In this document: piece by piece, positions 1 to 7,142 of the stretch | Layout: every line of letters starts with the position of its first letter | Position numbering within the stretch: the stretch's first letter is position 1 | The notes under the pieces: model-generated | The model's input: the letters and a program-made list of their open reading frames with translations, nothing else | Databases searched by the model: none | What the model was told of the DNA's origin: nothing | Position numbers and translations under genes: made by a program | From: AC-32 sp963763475 | Lineage (GTDB): Bacteria > Actinomycetota > Thermoleophilia > Gaiellales > Gaiellaceae | NCBI GenBank assembly: GCA_963763475.1 | Contig: CAVXOR010000002.1 | Coordinates: 186,001 to 250,000, forward strand | Direction: 5' to 3' | DNA length: 64,000 nt

Positions 1-82
1 CGGCAGTAGACGCGCCGAGCACAACGTCCTCCTCGAGGTCGACCTCGAAGACGCCGTCCACCGTCCGGACGAGCGCGATCAC
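1..82 (-). CDS. N-terminal fragment of an unrecognised protein, cut by the window start
   Basis: A GTG codon at 82-80 overlaps the TGA stop of the PfkB-type kinase gene (GTGA), and the frame stays open to the window edge, giving 27 residues beginning VIALVRTVDGVF and rich in Glu, Asp and Val. The four-base overlap is the arrangement used by most genes here, so this is probably the next gene of the cytX-kinase operon. Too little is visible to assign a family. Confidence 0.5.
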   Translation of the reverse strand, partial: MIALVRTVDGVFEVDLEEDVVLGASTA

Positions 83-879
83 GAGAGCCGCCGGCCGAGC
101 AGGCTCGCAACCAGCGCCGCCGCTCGGCGGGCCGCCGGCACCGGCGCGTACCCGGTCGAGCGCGAGACGAGGTAGGCAGCCGTGAACGCGTCGCCTGCGC
201 CCGTCGGGTCGACCTCGCCTCCGACCACCCGGGCGGGCACCTGCTCGAGGCGGCCCTCGGCGAAGACCAGCGAGCCCTCCGCGCCGAACGTGACCACGAT
301 CTCGGGCACGCCGAGCGAGCCCAGCGCCTCGGCATCCGGCTCGCCGACCAGCACCCGCGCCTCCTCCTCGGCGAGCTTCAGCACCGAGATGTGCCGCAGC
401 ACCTCCGGGTCGTAGTCGGCGTCGAGCGCGAGCGGTCCCGTCCGCGCCGGCCGCACCAGGCCCTGCCCGTCGAACGACAGCCGCCGGTCGCGGGCCAGCA
501 CGGCGAGCGTCTCGGGCGGGAAGTCCGAGCGGCCGAGCGCGCCGACGTGCACGCGGTCGGCCCGCTCGAGCCCGCGCAGGTCGGCCGCCGTCCACTGCGG
601 GCCGAGCGAATCAACCACCATCGAGCGGAGGTCGCCCGAGTAGCGGAACGAGAACGCCGCCGTCGTGTCGCCGCCGCGCCACAGCACCGGCAGCCCGAGC
701 CGCACGAGCGGCGGCAGGAGCGCACGTCGGTCGGCCTCGGCGCCCTTGGCCGCGACGATCGCAGGTCGGCCGAGCACGCGTAGAGCGCGGGCCGCGTGGA
801 ACGGTGCTCCGCCGACCCGCGGCTCGCCGCCGTCAACGCGGTCGAGCGAGAGGTTCCCGACGACTGCGAGCGCCCGCAC
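79..879 (-). CDS. PfkB/ribokinase-family sugar or nucleoside kinase
   Basis: 266 residues, GTG start. The PfkB fold is shown by an N-terminal GNLSLDR strand (residues 8-14), the substrate-side GGAPFHAA glycine pair (23-30) and the C-terminal signature DPTGAGDAF (224-232), whose last Asp (230) is the catalytic base of the family and whose Gly residues form the anion hole. Members phosphorylate sugars, nucleosides or the pyrimidine of thiamine; the substrate cannot be read from sequence. It overlaps the end of the riboswitch-controlled permease gene by 47 bases, so both should come from one transcript, which makes a pyrimidine- or thiamine-related substrate possible but unproven. It is slightly shorter than typical family members (about 300 residues). 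Confidence 0.85.
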   Translation of the reverse strand: MRALAVVGNLSLDRVDGGEPRVGGAPFHAARALRVLGRPAIVAAKGAEADRRALLPPLVRLGLPVLWRGGDTTAAFSFRYSGDLRSMVVDSLGPQWTAADLRGLERADRVHVGALGRSDFPPETLAVLARDRRLSFDGQGLVRPARTGPLALDADYDPEVLRHISVLKLAEEEARVLVGEPDAEALGSLGVPEIVVTFGAEGSLVFAEGRLEQVPARVVGGEVDPTGAGDAFTAAYLVSRSTGYAPVPAARRAAALVASLLGRRLS

Positions 880-2194
880 GGAGCGAATCTATCCGGGTCG
901 CGAGCAGCGTCAGGCAGAAGGCGAGCACGAAGCTCGGAAGCGAGGCCGTCAGCCGCGCATGCCCGGGGCTCAGGTGCTCGACCGCGTCGACCCACCAGCT
1001 CGGCCCCTGAGGAGAGAGCCACTGGTAGAGCGCGAACCCGGCTGCCCAGGCGGCGAGCAGCGGCCAGCGGACGCCTCGGCTCTCGAAGACGTCGCGCTCG
1101 GAGTAGTGCGAGCCGCGTGCGAGCCAGTCGGCGAGCAGCACCGCGAACAGCGGCACGAAGACCGAGCCCAGCAGATAGAGGAAGGTCAGGTAGTTGCCGA
1201 GGTCGATCACGATCGCGCCGACGGTGGCGATCGTAGCGACGAGCGCGATCAGCACCGGCTGCGAGGCGCGCGGGAGCAGGTTCTGCAGCGAGACGGCGGT
1301 CGAGTAGATGTCGGCGAAGGCCTCGTCGCTCTCGTCCACGGTCAGCATCAGCAGCGCGATCACCGCGAGCACGCTGCCGGTCGCGACCACGGTCGGGATC
1401 TGCGTCGGCTCGCTCAGGTCGCGGGAGAGCACGAGCAGCGAGCCGATCCCGAAGCACCACAGCGTCGGCAGCAGGTAGCCGACCCCCGCGCCGAAGAAGG
1501 CGCTCCGTCGGTCGCGCGCGAAGCGCGTGTAGTCGGCGGCCAGCGGCGTCCAGGAGACGATGTTGGCGATCACCAGGTCGATCCCCTGGCCGAGCGAGAC
1601 GCCGCCCGTGCCGTCCTGGTTCCAGAGTGCGTGCAGGTCGGCCTTGTCGAGCACCCACCAGGTCAGGTAGGCAATCGAGGCCGCGACCGCCCAGACGGCG
1701 AACTTCTTCAGGTAGCGGCGGATGAAACCGATCGGCCCCATCAGCCCGAGCAGGAGCGAGATCGCGCCGAACAGCAGCGCCCAGAGCCAGCGCTCGCGGA
1801 AGCCGAAGACGCGCTCAGAGAGGGCCGCGGCCGCCGTCGAGATGATGATCAGCTCGAAGGTCGACCAGCCCAGGTTCTGGGCCACGTTCAGCACGGTCGG
1901 CGCGTACGAGCCGCGGCGCCCGAGCGGCGCGCGCAGCACCACCATCCCGGGGACGCGAGCGTCGGCGCCGATCGCGCCCGCGAGGCCGAGGAGGACGTTC
2001 CCGGCGACCGCGCCGATCGCGATCGCCAGCAGTGCCTGCGGCAGCGAGAGCATCGGCACCAGGCCGGCGGCCGCCACGATCACGAGCAGGCTGACGGAGA
2101 GGTTCCCCCAGAGCAGCGTCAGGTCGAACAGCCCGAGCACCCGCAGGCGCTCCGGCACGGGCGTGATCCCCCAGCTCGGTGTCTCGCGTTCCAT
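833..2194 (-). CDS. cytX: NCS1-family permease, CytX-type (putative hydroxymethylpyrimidine transporter)
   Basis: 453 residues with about 12 hydrophobic segments and the NCS1 (nucleobase-cation symport) pattern: an N-terminal SWGITPVP/LFDLTLLWGNLS segment before helix 1 and a conserved SWTPLAADYTRFAR stretch near residue 225, typical of cytosine permease/CytX proteins. NCS1 proteins import nucleobases or related pyrimidines with Na+ or H+. The TPP riboswitch directly upstream (2196-2275) is the strong functional clue: CytX proteins under THI elements are predicted importers of the thiamine precursor hydroxymethylpyrimidine. The ATG at 2194 lies 4 bases after the riboswitch-embedded Shine-Dalgarno. 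The PfkB kinase gene follows with a 47-base overlap. Confidence 0.85.
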   Translation of the reverse strand: MERETPSWGITPVPERLRVLGLFDLTLLWGNLSVSLLVIVAAAGLVPMLSLPQALLAIAIGAVAGNVLLGLAGAIGADARVPGMVVLRAPLGRRGSYAPTVLNVAQNLGWSTFELIIISTAAAALSERVFGFRERWLWALLFGAISLLLGLMGPIGFIRRYLKKFAVWAVAASIAYLTWWVLDKADLHALWNQDGTGGVSLGQGIDLVIANIVSWTPLAADYTRFARDRRSAFFGAGVGYLLPTLWCFGIGSLLVLSRDLSEPTQIPTVVATGSVLAVIALLMLTVDESDEAFADIYSTAVSLQNLLPRASQPVLIALVATIATVGAIVIDLGNYLTFLYLLGSVFVPLFAVLLADWLARGSHYSERDVFESRGVRWPLLAAWAAGFALYQWLSPQGPSWWVDAVEHLSPGHARLTASLPSFVLAFCLTLLATRIDSLRAGARSRREPLARPR

Positions 2195-2195
2195 C

Positions 2196-2275
2196 CGCTC
2201 CCTTCGCTGGTGTTAGCCAGATCAGGTTCGACGGGTGTGATCTCAGCCGCTTGCCGCGGCACCCCGGGACCGGCA
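2196..2275 (-). promoter_or_regulatory. TPP riboswitch (THI element)
   Basis: On the minus strand the leader contains the diagnostic TPP aptamer blocks in order: GGGGTGCC, GCTGAGATCA, ACCCGTCGAACCTGATCTGG, and TAACACCAGCGAAGGGA. The terminal GGGAGCGG, which is also the Shine-Dalgarno of the permease gene, can pair with CCGGTCCC at the 5' end of the aptamer (7 of 8 positions) to form P1. Binding of thiamine pyrophosphate should therefore bury the ribosome binding site and block translation. No terminator hairpin with a U-tract lies between aptamer and start codon, which favours translational control. Confidence 0.95.
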
Positions 2276-2287
2276 CTGTATCCGGCG

Positions 2288-2758
2288 ATGGAGGAGCGGC
2301 GCAGACGTGAGCGGCTGACCCCGCTGAGCGGCGAGCTGAAGGAGATGTTCGACTACCAGCCGCCCGATCCGACCAAGGTCGAGAAGCCGCCTCGACGCCG
2401 CCGGGAGCGCCACGCGCCGACCACCCGGCGCGGCGTCATCCTGAACGGGCTGTTGCGGTTGTCACTGCTGCTGGGCGCCGTGGCAGGGGTGGTCGTCCTG
2501 ATCGCCTGGCTCGTGGCGCGGCACTGGGACAAGTCGTTCGAGCAGATCTTGCCGACGACGTTCTACTTCGCCGGCGCCGCCGTCGGCGCGCTGGCGCTGC
2601 TGGGCGGGACCGGTGTCGGCCGCTCCTACCGCTACGGCGCCGGCTACGGGCCGCACCCGAACGTGCCGCGGCAAACCGCGGTCAACACCTCGTTCTTCCT
2701 CGGCGGCCTGGCCGCGTTCCTGTTCGGCCTCGGGCTCGCGCTCGACTACCTGCTCTAG
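2288..2758 (+). CDS. Hypothetical membrane protein upstream of the oxidase genes
   Basis: 156 residues from ATG 2288. The first 50 residues are charged and Arg/Pro-rich (KPPRRRRERHAP), then come three hydrophobic segments at roughly 53-75, 88-108 and 133-154, with a glycine/tyrosine loop (RSYRYGAGYGPHP) between the last two. I do not recognise the family. It is transcribed away from the TPP-riboswitch leader and precedes a small soluble gene and the ctaCD genes in the same direction, so it may belong to the respiratory operon. The start was chosen because upstream sequence in this frame is the antisense of the permease gene and the riboswitch. Confidence 0.7.
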   Translation: MEERRRRERLTPLSGELKEMFDYQPPDPTKVEKPPRRRRERHAPTTRRGVILNGLLRLSLLLGAVAGVVVLIAWLVARHWDKSFEQILPTTFYFAGAAVGALALLGGTGVGRSYRYGAGYGPHPNVPRQTAVNTSFFLGGLAAFLFGLGLALDYLL

Positions 2759-2799
2759 AAGTCGCGTTCAAGGCCCGGCCGACCGGGAAGAAGGCGCGC

Positions 2800-2985
2800 G
2801 TGCACGAGGTGCAGGACCACCTGCGGGCGCTGCGGCGGCTCTTCCGCCGCCGGATCGACGCGGCCGCCGAAGGCCCTGCGCCGGAGCGAATCGACCTGAG
2901 CGTCGTCGAAAGCACCGTCGCGAAGGCGGTCGAGGACCTCGAGCGCGCCTCGAGGGAGCTCGCAGCCGCCGAGCCGCGCGCCTGA
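2800..2985 (+). CDS. Small soluble protein of unknown function before ctaC
   Basis: 61 residues from GTG 2800, charged and predicted mostly alpha-helical (VHEVQDHLRALRRLFRRR near the start, an Ala/Glu-rich helix at the end). The stop codon touches the ATG of ctaC with no gap, which supports a real, translationally coupled gene. The reading frame also looks protein-like upstream of the GTG (AFKARPTGKKAR), but no start codon is available there, so the N-terminus is uncertain. No recognised family. Confidence 0.55.
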   Translation: MHEVQDHLRALRRLFRRRIDAAAEGPAPERIDLSVVESTVAKAVEDLERASRELAAAEPRA

Positions 2986-3612
2986 ATGCAGCTCGCGTCG
3001 GACACCCGCGCGGAGTTCACGAGCCTCTTCTCGCTCTACGAGTGGGTGATGATCGTGACCGCGGCGATCGTCTTCGGCGTCGTCCTCTTCGCCGCCTGGC
3101 GCTACCGCGCGCGGCCCGGACACGGTCCGTCCGGCAAGAGCGAGGCGAACGTGGTCGAGCTCGTCTACGCCCTGGTGCTGGTCGTCGTGGTCGCCGTGCT
3201 GGTCACGCGCACGTTCACCACCGAGAACCGGGTCGACGCGGTCGCCTCGAGCCCGAAGCGTGAGATCCACGTGACTGCGTTCAAGTGGGGCTGGCGCTTC
3301 AGCTATCCCGGCAGCGGCGTCAGCGTGGTCGGTGACGACCGGCACCCGCCGTCGCTGCACCTGCCCGTCGGCGAGCCGCTCGTCTTCGTCGAGCGCTCAC
3401 AGGACGTCGTGCACTCGTTCTGGGTGCCGGCGCTGCGCTTCAAGCGTGACGCCTGGCCCGACGCCGACACGCGCTTCGAGCTGACCGTCGGCCGCCCAGG
3501 CGTCTACGCCGGCCACTGCGCCGAGTTCTGCGGCCTCCACCACACGGACATGAACTTCACCGTCGTGGCGGAGAGCCCCGATCGCTTCGAGCGGTGGCTG
3601 GCCGGACAATGA
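2986..3612 (+). CDS. ctaC: Cytochrome c oxidase subunit II
   Basis: 208 residues. Two membrane helices (about 20-40 and 56-77) are followed by a periplasmic cupredoxin domain carrying the binuclear CuA site: His143 (VVHSFWVP) and C178-x3-C182-x3-H186-x2-M189 within GHCAEFCGLHHTDM. All CuA ligands are present, so it should accept electrons from cytochrome c and pass them to heme a of subunit I. There is no fused cytochrome c domain, so a separate donor is needed, presumably the diheme cytochrome encoded at 5542. There is no lipobox. The ATG directly follows the preceding stop, and the 3' end overlaps ctaD by four bases (ATGA). Confidence 0.95.
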   Translation: MQLASDTRAEFTSLFSLYEWVMIVTAAIVFGVVLFAAWRYRARPGHGPSGKSEANVVELVYALVLVVVVAVLVTRTFTTENRVDAVASSPKREIHVTAFKWGWRFSYPGSGVSVVGDDRHPPSLHLPVGEPLVFVERSQDVVHSFWVPALRFKRDAWPDADTRFELTVGRPGVYAGHCAEFCGLHHTDMNFTVVAESPDRFERWLAGQ

Positions 3613-5201
3613 CGAGCGTCGCCCTCGAGCGTCCGCGAGCCACGGGCCTGGTCGGCTGGATCGCGAGCACCGACCACAAGCGGGTCGCGCTGATGCAGCT
3701 CGGCGCGTCGCTGGTCTTCTTCGTGGCGAGCGGGATCGCGGCCCTGCTGATGCGCAGCGAGCTGGCCGAGCCCGGGATGCAGATCGTCTCGCGTCAGAGC
3801 TACGACGAGCTGTTCACGATCCACGGTTCCGGGATGATCTACTTGACCGTGACGCCGCTCGCGCTCGCGGTCGGGCTCTACCTGATCCCGTTGCAGATCG
3901 GCGCCGCCCAGCTCTCCTGGCCGCGGCTCGCCCTGCTCGGCCTCTGGCTCTACGTGGCCGGCGGCGTGATCATGTACCTCGGCTTCGCGGTCGACCACGG
4001 CGCCGCCAGGGCTGGCTGGTTCGCGACCTATCCGCTCTCCGACGCGACCAACACCTCCGGCAAGGGCCAGGACATGTGGATCTGCGGTGTCTTCCTGTCC
4101 GTGCTCGGGGTGACGATCCAGAGCGGCTCGCTGCTCGCGACGATCGTCCGCAAGCGCGCGCCCGGGATGACGATGTCGCGGCTCTCGCCGTTCACGTGGT
4201 CGATGCTCGCGACCGTCCTGATGGCCCTGACCTCGTTCCCCGTGCTGCTCGGGACGATGGCCGCGCTCGAGTGGGACCGGCTGCACGGTGGGGTCTTCGA
4301 CCGGCACTACGGCCCGGTCGCCTACCAGTTGCTGTTCTGGTTCTACGGCCACCCGGTCGTCTACGTGATGTTCTTCCCCTTCGTCGGGATGGCGGCGGAG
4401 GTGGTCTCGACCTTCTCGGCCCGCAGGTTCTTCGGCTACAAGGGCTTCACGTTCTCGATCCTGCTGTTCGCGGCGCTCTCGATGTCGGTGTGGGCGCACC
4501 ACATGTTCGCCACCGGCCGGATCAACAACGAGTACTTCTCGCTGACCTCGACGATGCTGATCGTCCCCGCCGGGCTCGAGTACTTCGCGCTGATCGGGAC
4601 GATGGTCGGCGGAGCGATCGTCTTCTCGACCGCGATGCTGTTCGCGATCGGCTTCCTGCTCCTGTTCCTGATCGGCGGGTTGACCGGGATCATCGTCGCC
4701 TCGCCGCCGCTCGACTACCACCTGACCGACTCGTACTTCTACGTCGCGCACTTCCACTACGCGCTCTTCGGCGGCAGCCTGTTCGCGTTCTTCGCCGGCG
4801 CGTACTACTGGTTCCCGAAGGTGACGGGCGCCTTGTTGCGCGAGTCGCTCGGGAAGCTCCAGTTCGTCCTGATGGTGGTCGGGGCGAACCTGACCTTCTT
4901 CCCGATGCTCGTGCTCGGCTTCGAGGGGATGCCGCGGCGCGTCGCGACCTACCCCTCGCGCTTCACGGCGCTGAACGTGGTGGAGACGGTCGGCGGGTTC
5001 GTGATCGCGCTCGGCGTGCTCGTCTTCCTCGTCAACGTCTGGTGGTCGCTGAGGCGACGCGTGCCTGCGGGGAACGACCCGTTCGGCGGGGCGACGCTCG
5101 AGTGGTGGACGACCTCGCCGCCGCCGCGGCTGAACTTCGAGTCGCTGCCACCGATCCGTTCGTTCGCGCCGCTGTTCGACTTGCAGGACGACCGGAAGTG
5201 A
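3609..5201 (+). CDS. ctaD: Heme-copper oxidase subunit I (cytochrome c oxidase), atypical proton-channel residues
   Basis: 530 residues from ATG 3609, chosen over GTG 3594 because it forms the usual ATGA overlap with ctaC. About 12 helices. All metal ligands are visible: His72 (heme a), His248 with cross-link partner Tyr252 (FYGHPVVY), His297/His298 (WAHHMF), and His381 (heme a3) and His383 (heme a) in YVAHFHYAL. Residues that usually define proton uptake in A-family oxidases are changed: HPEVY is HPVVY (Val250), the D-channel entrance GAPDMAFPR is GAAQLSWPR (Gln101), and the K-channel PTGVKVF is PAGLEYF (Glu324). It is terminal oxidase catalytic machinery, but the pumping path must differ or be absent. 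The comparison is from memory of the bovine and Rhodobacter motifs. Confidence 0.93.
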   Translation: MTSVALERPRATGLVGWIASTDHKRVALMQLGASLVFFVASGIAALLMRSELAEPGMQIVSRQSYDELFTIHGSGMIYLTVTPLALAVGLYLIPLQIGAAQLSWPRLALLGLWLYVAGGVIMYLGFAVDHGAARAGWFATYPLSDATNTSGKGQDMWICGVFLSVLGVTIQSGSLLATIVRKRAPGMTMSRLSPFTWSMLATVLMALTSFPVLLGTMAALEWDRLHGGVFDRHYGPVAYQLLFWFYGHPVVYVMFFPFVGMAAEVVSTFSARRFFGYKGFTFSILLFAALSMSVWAHHMFATGRINNEYFSLTSTMLIVPAGLEYFALIGTMVGGAIVFSTAMLFAIGFLLLFLIGGLTGIIVASPPLDYHLTDSYFYVAHFHYALFGGSLFAFFAGAYYWFPKVTGALLRESLGKLQFVLMVVGANLTFFPMLVLGFEGMPRRVATYPSRFTALNVVETVGGFVIALGVLVFLVNVWWSLRRRVPAGNDPFGGATLEWWTTSPPPRLNFESLPPIRSFAPLFDLQDDRK

Positions 5202-5545
5202 TGCAGCGCCGCTGGACGCCGCTGCTCGTCTGGGCCGGACTGCTCGCGGGGTTGACCTGCATCCAGTTCGTCTTCTCGACGAATCCGTACTACTGGGCCA
5301 CGCTCGGCAGCGCGGCCGTGGTGACGGCGCTGCTCGCCGGCTACTACCTCTGGCGGCCGCCGCTCCCGGCGGAGGAATACGTGCCCGACTCGAGCTACGC
5401 GACCGTGGCGGTTGCAGCCGGGGCGGCGGTCGCGGCCCTCGGCGTCCCCTTCGGGCCGTGGCTCTACCTGCCCGGGCTCGGGCTGCTCGTGGTCGGGCTC
5501 GGCGGGCTCGTGCACGAGCTGCGGGTCGAGCGGAGGCGCGCGTGA
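5201..5545 (+). CDS. Small membrane protein in the position of an oxidase accessory subunit
   Basis: 114 residues, ATG overlapping the ctaD stop by one base (TGATG). Three to four hydrophobic segments, with a conserved-looking loop RPPLPAEEYVPDSSY between the second and third. Actinobacterial oxidase operons usually have a subunit IV (CtaF) or subunit III (CtaE) gene near this position; this protein is too short for subunit III and I cannot see the CtaF pattern. It is best called a putative accessory or assembly subunit. The next gene overlaps by four bases (GTGA). Confidence 0.75.
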   Translation: MQRRWTPLLVWAGLLAGLTCIQFVFSTNPYYWATLGSAAVVTALLAGYYLWRPPLPAEEYVPDSSYATVAVAAGAAVAALGVPFGPWLYLPGLGLLVVGLGGLVHELRVERRRA

Positions 5546-6240
5546 GGCGGCTCGCGCTGGTCCTCCTGGTGCTGGCGCTGCCGAGCGCCGCGGCGGCGGA
5601 GCCGAACGGGCGGCAGCTGTTCGTCGAAGGCTGCGCCTCGTGCCACGGCCTCTCTGCGCGGGGCGTCCCCGGCGTCGGGCCCGACCTGCACGGCGCAGGA
5701 GCCGCGGCGGCCGACTTCTACCTCTCCACCGGCCGGATGCCGCTCGACGTGGCCACCGGCGAGCAACCGCTGCGCAGCCAGCCGGCCTACCCGCCCGCGG
5801 AGATCCGGGCCCTCGTCCACTACATCGGCTCGCTCGGCGGGCCGCAGATCCCGAAGGTGCACCCCGAGCACGGCGACCTCTCGACCGGCCAGCACGCCTA
5901 CACCGTCTACTGCGCCGGCTGCCACCAGATCGTCGGCCGGGGCGGGGTCGTCCCGGGCGCGGCGCCGCCGGCCCTCGACGAGACGACTCCGACGCAGCTC
6001 GCCGAGGCCGTGCGGGTGGGGCCGTACCTGATGCCGGCCTTCGACCGGAACGAGATCGACGGGAAGACGCTGGACTCGATCGCGCTCTACGTGCAGAAGG
6101 TCGTGAAGGATCCGCCCGACGACGGCGGCTGGGGCATCGGTCACATCGGCCCGGTCCCGGAGGGGATGGTCGCGTGGCTGCTGGCCGGGGGCGCGCTGTT
6201 GCTCGTCTCGCGGCTGATCGGGGAGCGGATGGAGCGCTGA
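5542..6240 (+). CDS. qcrC: Diheme cytochrome c of the cytochrome bc complex (QcrC type)
   Basis: 232 residues from GTG 5542. A signal peptide (residues 1-19) precedes two class I cytochrome c domains, each with one CxxCH site: CASCH (31-35) and CAGCH (124-128). Likely axial Met ligands lie in TGRMPLD (about 66) and PYLMPAF (about 172). A C-terminal membrane anchor (GMVAWLLAGGALLLVSRLI) holds it to the membrane. This matches actinobacterial QcrC, which replaces soluble cytochrome c1/c and carries electrons from the Rieske centre straight to CuA of the oxidase in a bc-aa3 supercomplex. Start overlaps the upstream gene (GTGA), and the stop overlaps qcrA (TGATG). Confidence 0.92.
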   Translation: MRRLALVLLVLALPSAAAAEPNGRQLFVEGCASCHGLSARGVPGVGPDLHGAGAAAADFYLSTGRMPLDVATGEQPLRSQPAYPPAEIRALVHYIGSLGGPQIPKVHPEHGDLSTGQHAYTVYCAGCHQIVGRGGVVPGAAPPALDETTPTQLAEAVRVGPYLMPAFDRNEIDGKTLDSIALYVQKVVKDPPDDGGWGIGHIGPVPEGMVAWLLAGGALLLVSRLIGERMER

Positions 6241-7142
6241 TGCGAGGCGCTCCGAAGCTTCTGCCGCCTCATCGCGCCCCGCGCTGGGCGGAGCTGGCCG
6301 TGTTCTGGGCGCTGCTCCTGGCCGCTGCCGCGGCGGCCGGGTTCATCGCGGTCTACGCGCTCGACGCCGACACGCAGTGGCTCGGCGTGCTGCTCGGCCT
6401 CGGGTTCGCGTTGCTCGCGCTGGGCTCGATCGTGACGGCGAAGACGCTGGTGCCCCAGGAGCGCAAGGAGGAGTTGCGGCCCTCGCTCGACCATGACCGA
6501 GACGACCTCGACATCGCTGTCTACGTGCAGGAGGCGGACGAGGGGATCACCCGCAGCAGGCTGCTCAAGGGCGCGGCCGGCGTCGCCGGGCTGACGGTGG
6601 TCGGCGCCCTGTTGGTGCCGCTGGCCTCCTGCGGGCCGTTCCTCGATGTCGCGCAGCTGCGGCGCATGGCCTGGAGCCGAGGACGCAGGCTCGTCGACGA
6701 CGCCGGCCGACCGCTGCGCGCCGACGAGATCGCCGTCGGCTCGATGACGCCTGCCTACGCCGAGGGCGTCAACCGCAAGCGGCTCGACGCCTCGCTGATC
6801 GTCGTCCGACTGCACGAGGACGAGCTCGATCTGCCGCGCGACCGCTCTGGCTGGGCGCCGAGCGGGATCCTCGCCTACTCGAAGATCTGCACGCACGCTG
6901 GCTGCGCGGTCTCGATGTTCCGTTACCCGCTCTACGACGTGAACGTGCCGCGGCCCGCGCTTGTCTGCCCATGCCATTACTCGACGTTCGACCCGGCCAC
7001 CGGCGGCGAAGTGATCTTCGGACCGGCCGGCCGTCCGTTGCCGCAGCTGCCGGTCGCCGTCGACGAGCGCGGCGAGCTGCGCGCGGCCGGGCCGATGTCG
7101 GGCTCGGTCGGACCATCGTGGTGGGGAGTACAGGAAGGGTGA
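6240..7142 (+). CDS. qcrA: Rieske iron-sulfur protein of the cytochrome bc complex
   Basis: 300 residues. Three hydrophobic segments (about 20-41, 47-68, 112-130) are followed by the Rieske domain with C217-T-H219-x2-C222 (CTHAGC) and C243-P-C245-H246 (CPCHYS), giving the full two-Cys/two-His [2Fe-2S] ligand set and the disulfide-forming Cys222/Cys245. The three-helix N-terminus is the actinobacterial QcrA form rather than the single-helix mitochondrial form. It takes one electron from quinol at the Qo site and passes it to QcrC. It overlaps both neighbours (TGATG upstream, GTGA downstream). Confidence 0.94.
   Translation: MRGAPKLLPPHRAPRWAELAVFWALLLAAAAAAGFIAVYALDADTQWLGVLLGLGFALLALGSIVTAKTLVPQERKEELRPSLDHDRDDLDIAVYVQEADEGITRSRLLKGAAGVAGLTVVGALLVPLASCGPFLDVAQLRRMAWSRGRRLVDDAGRPLRADEIAVGSMTPAYAEGVNRKRLDASLIVVRLHEDELDLPRDRSGWAPSGILAYSKICTHAGCAVSMFRYPLYDVNVPRPALVCPCHYSTFDPATGGEVIFGPAGRPLPQLPVAVDERGELRAAGPMSGSVGPSWWGVQEG

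Noticed and set aside
665..2287. Long plus-strand frame running into the membrane protein at 2288
   Set aside because: Upstream of ATG 2288 it is antisense to the kinase, permease and riboswitch and has no protein-like pattern.
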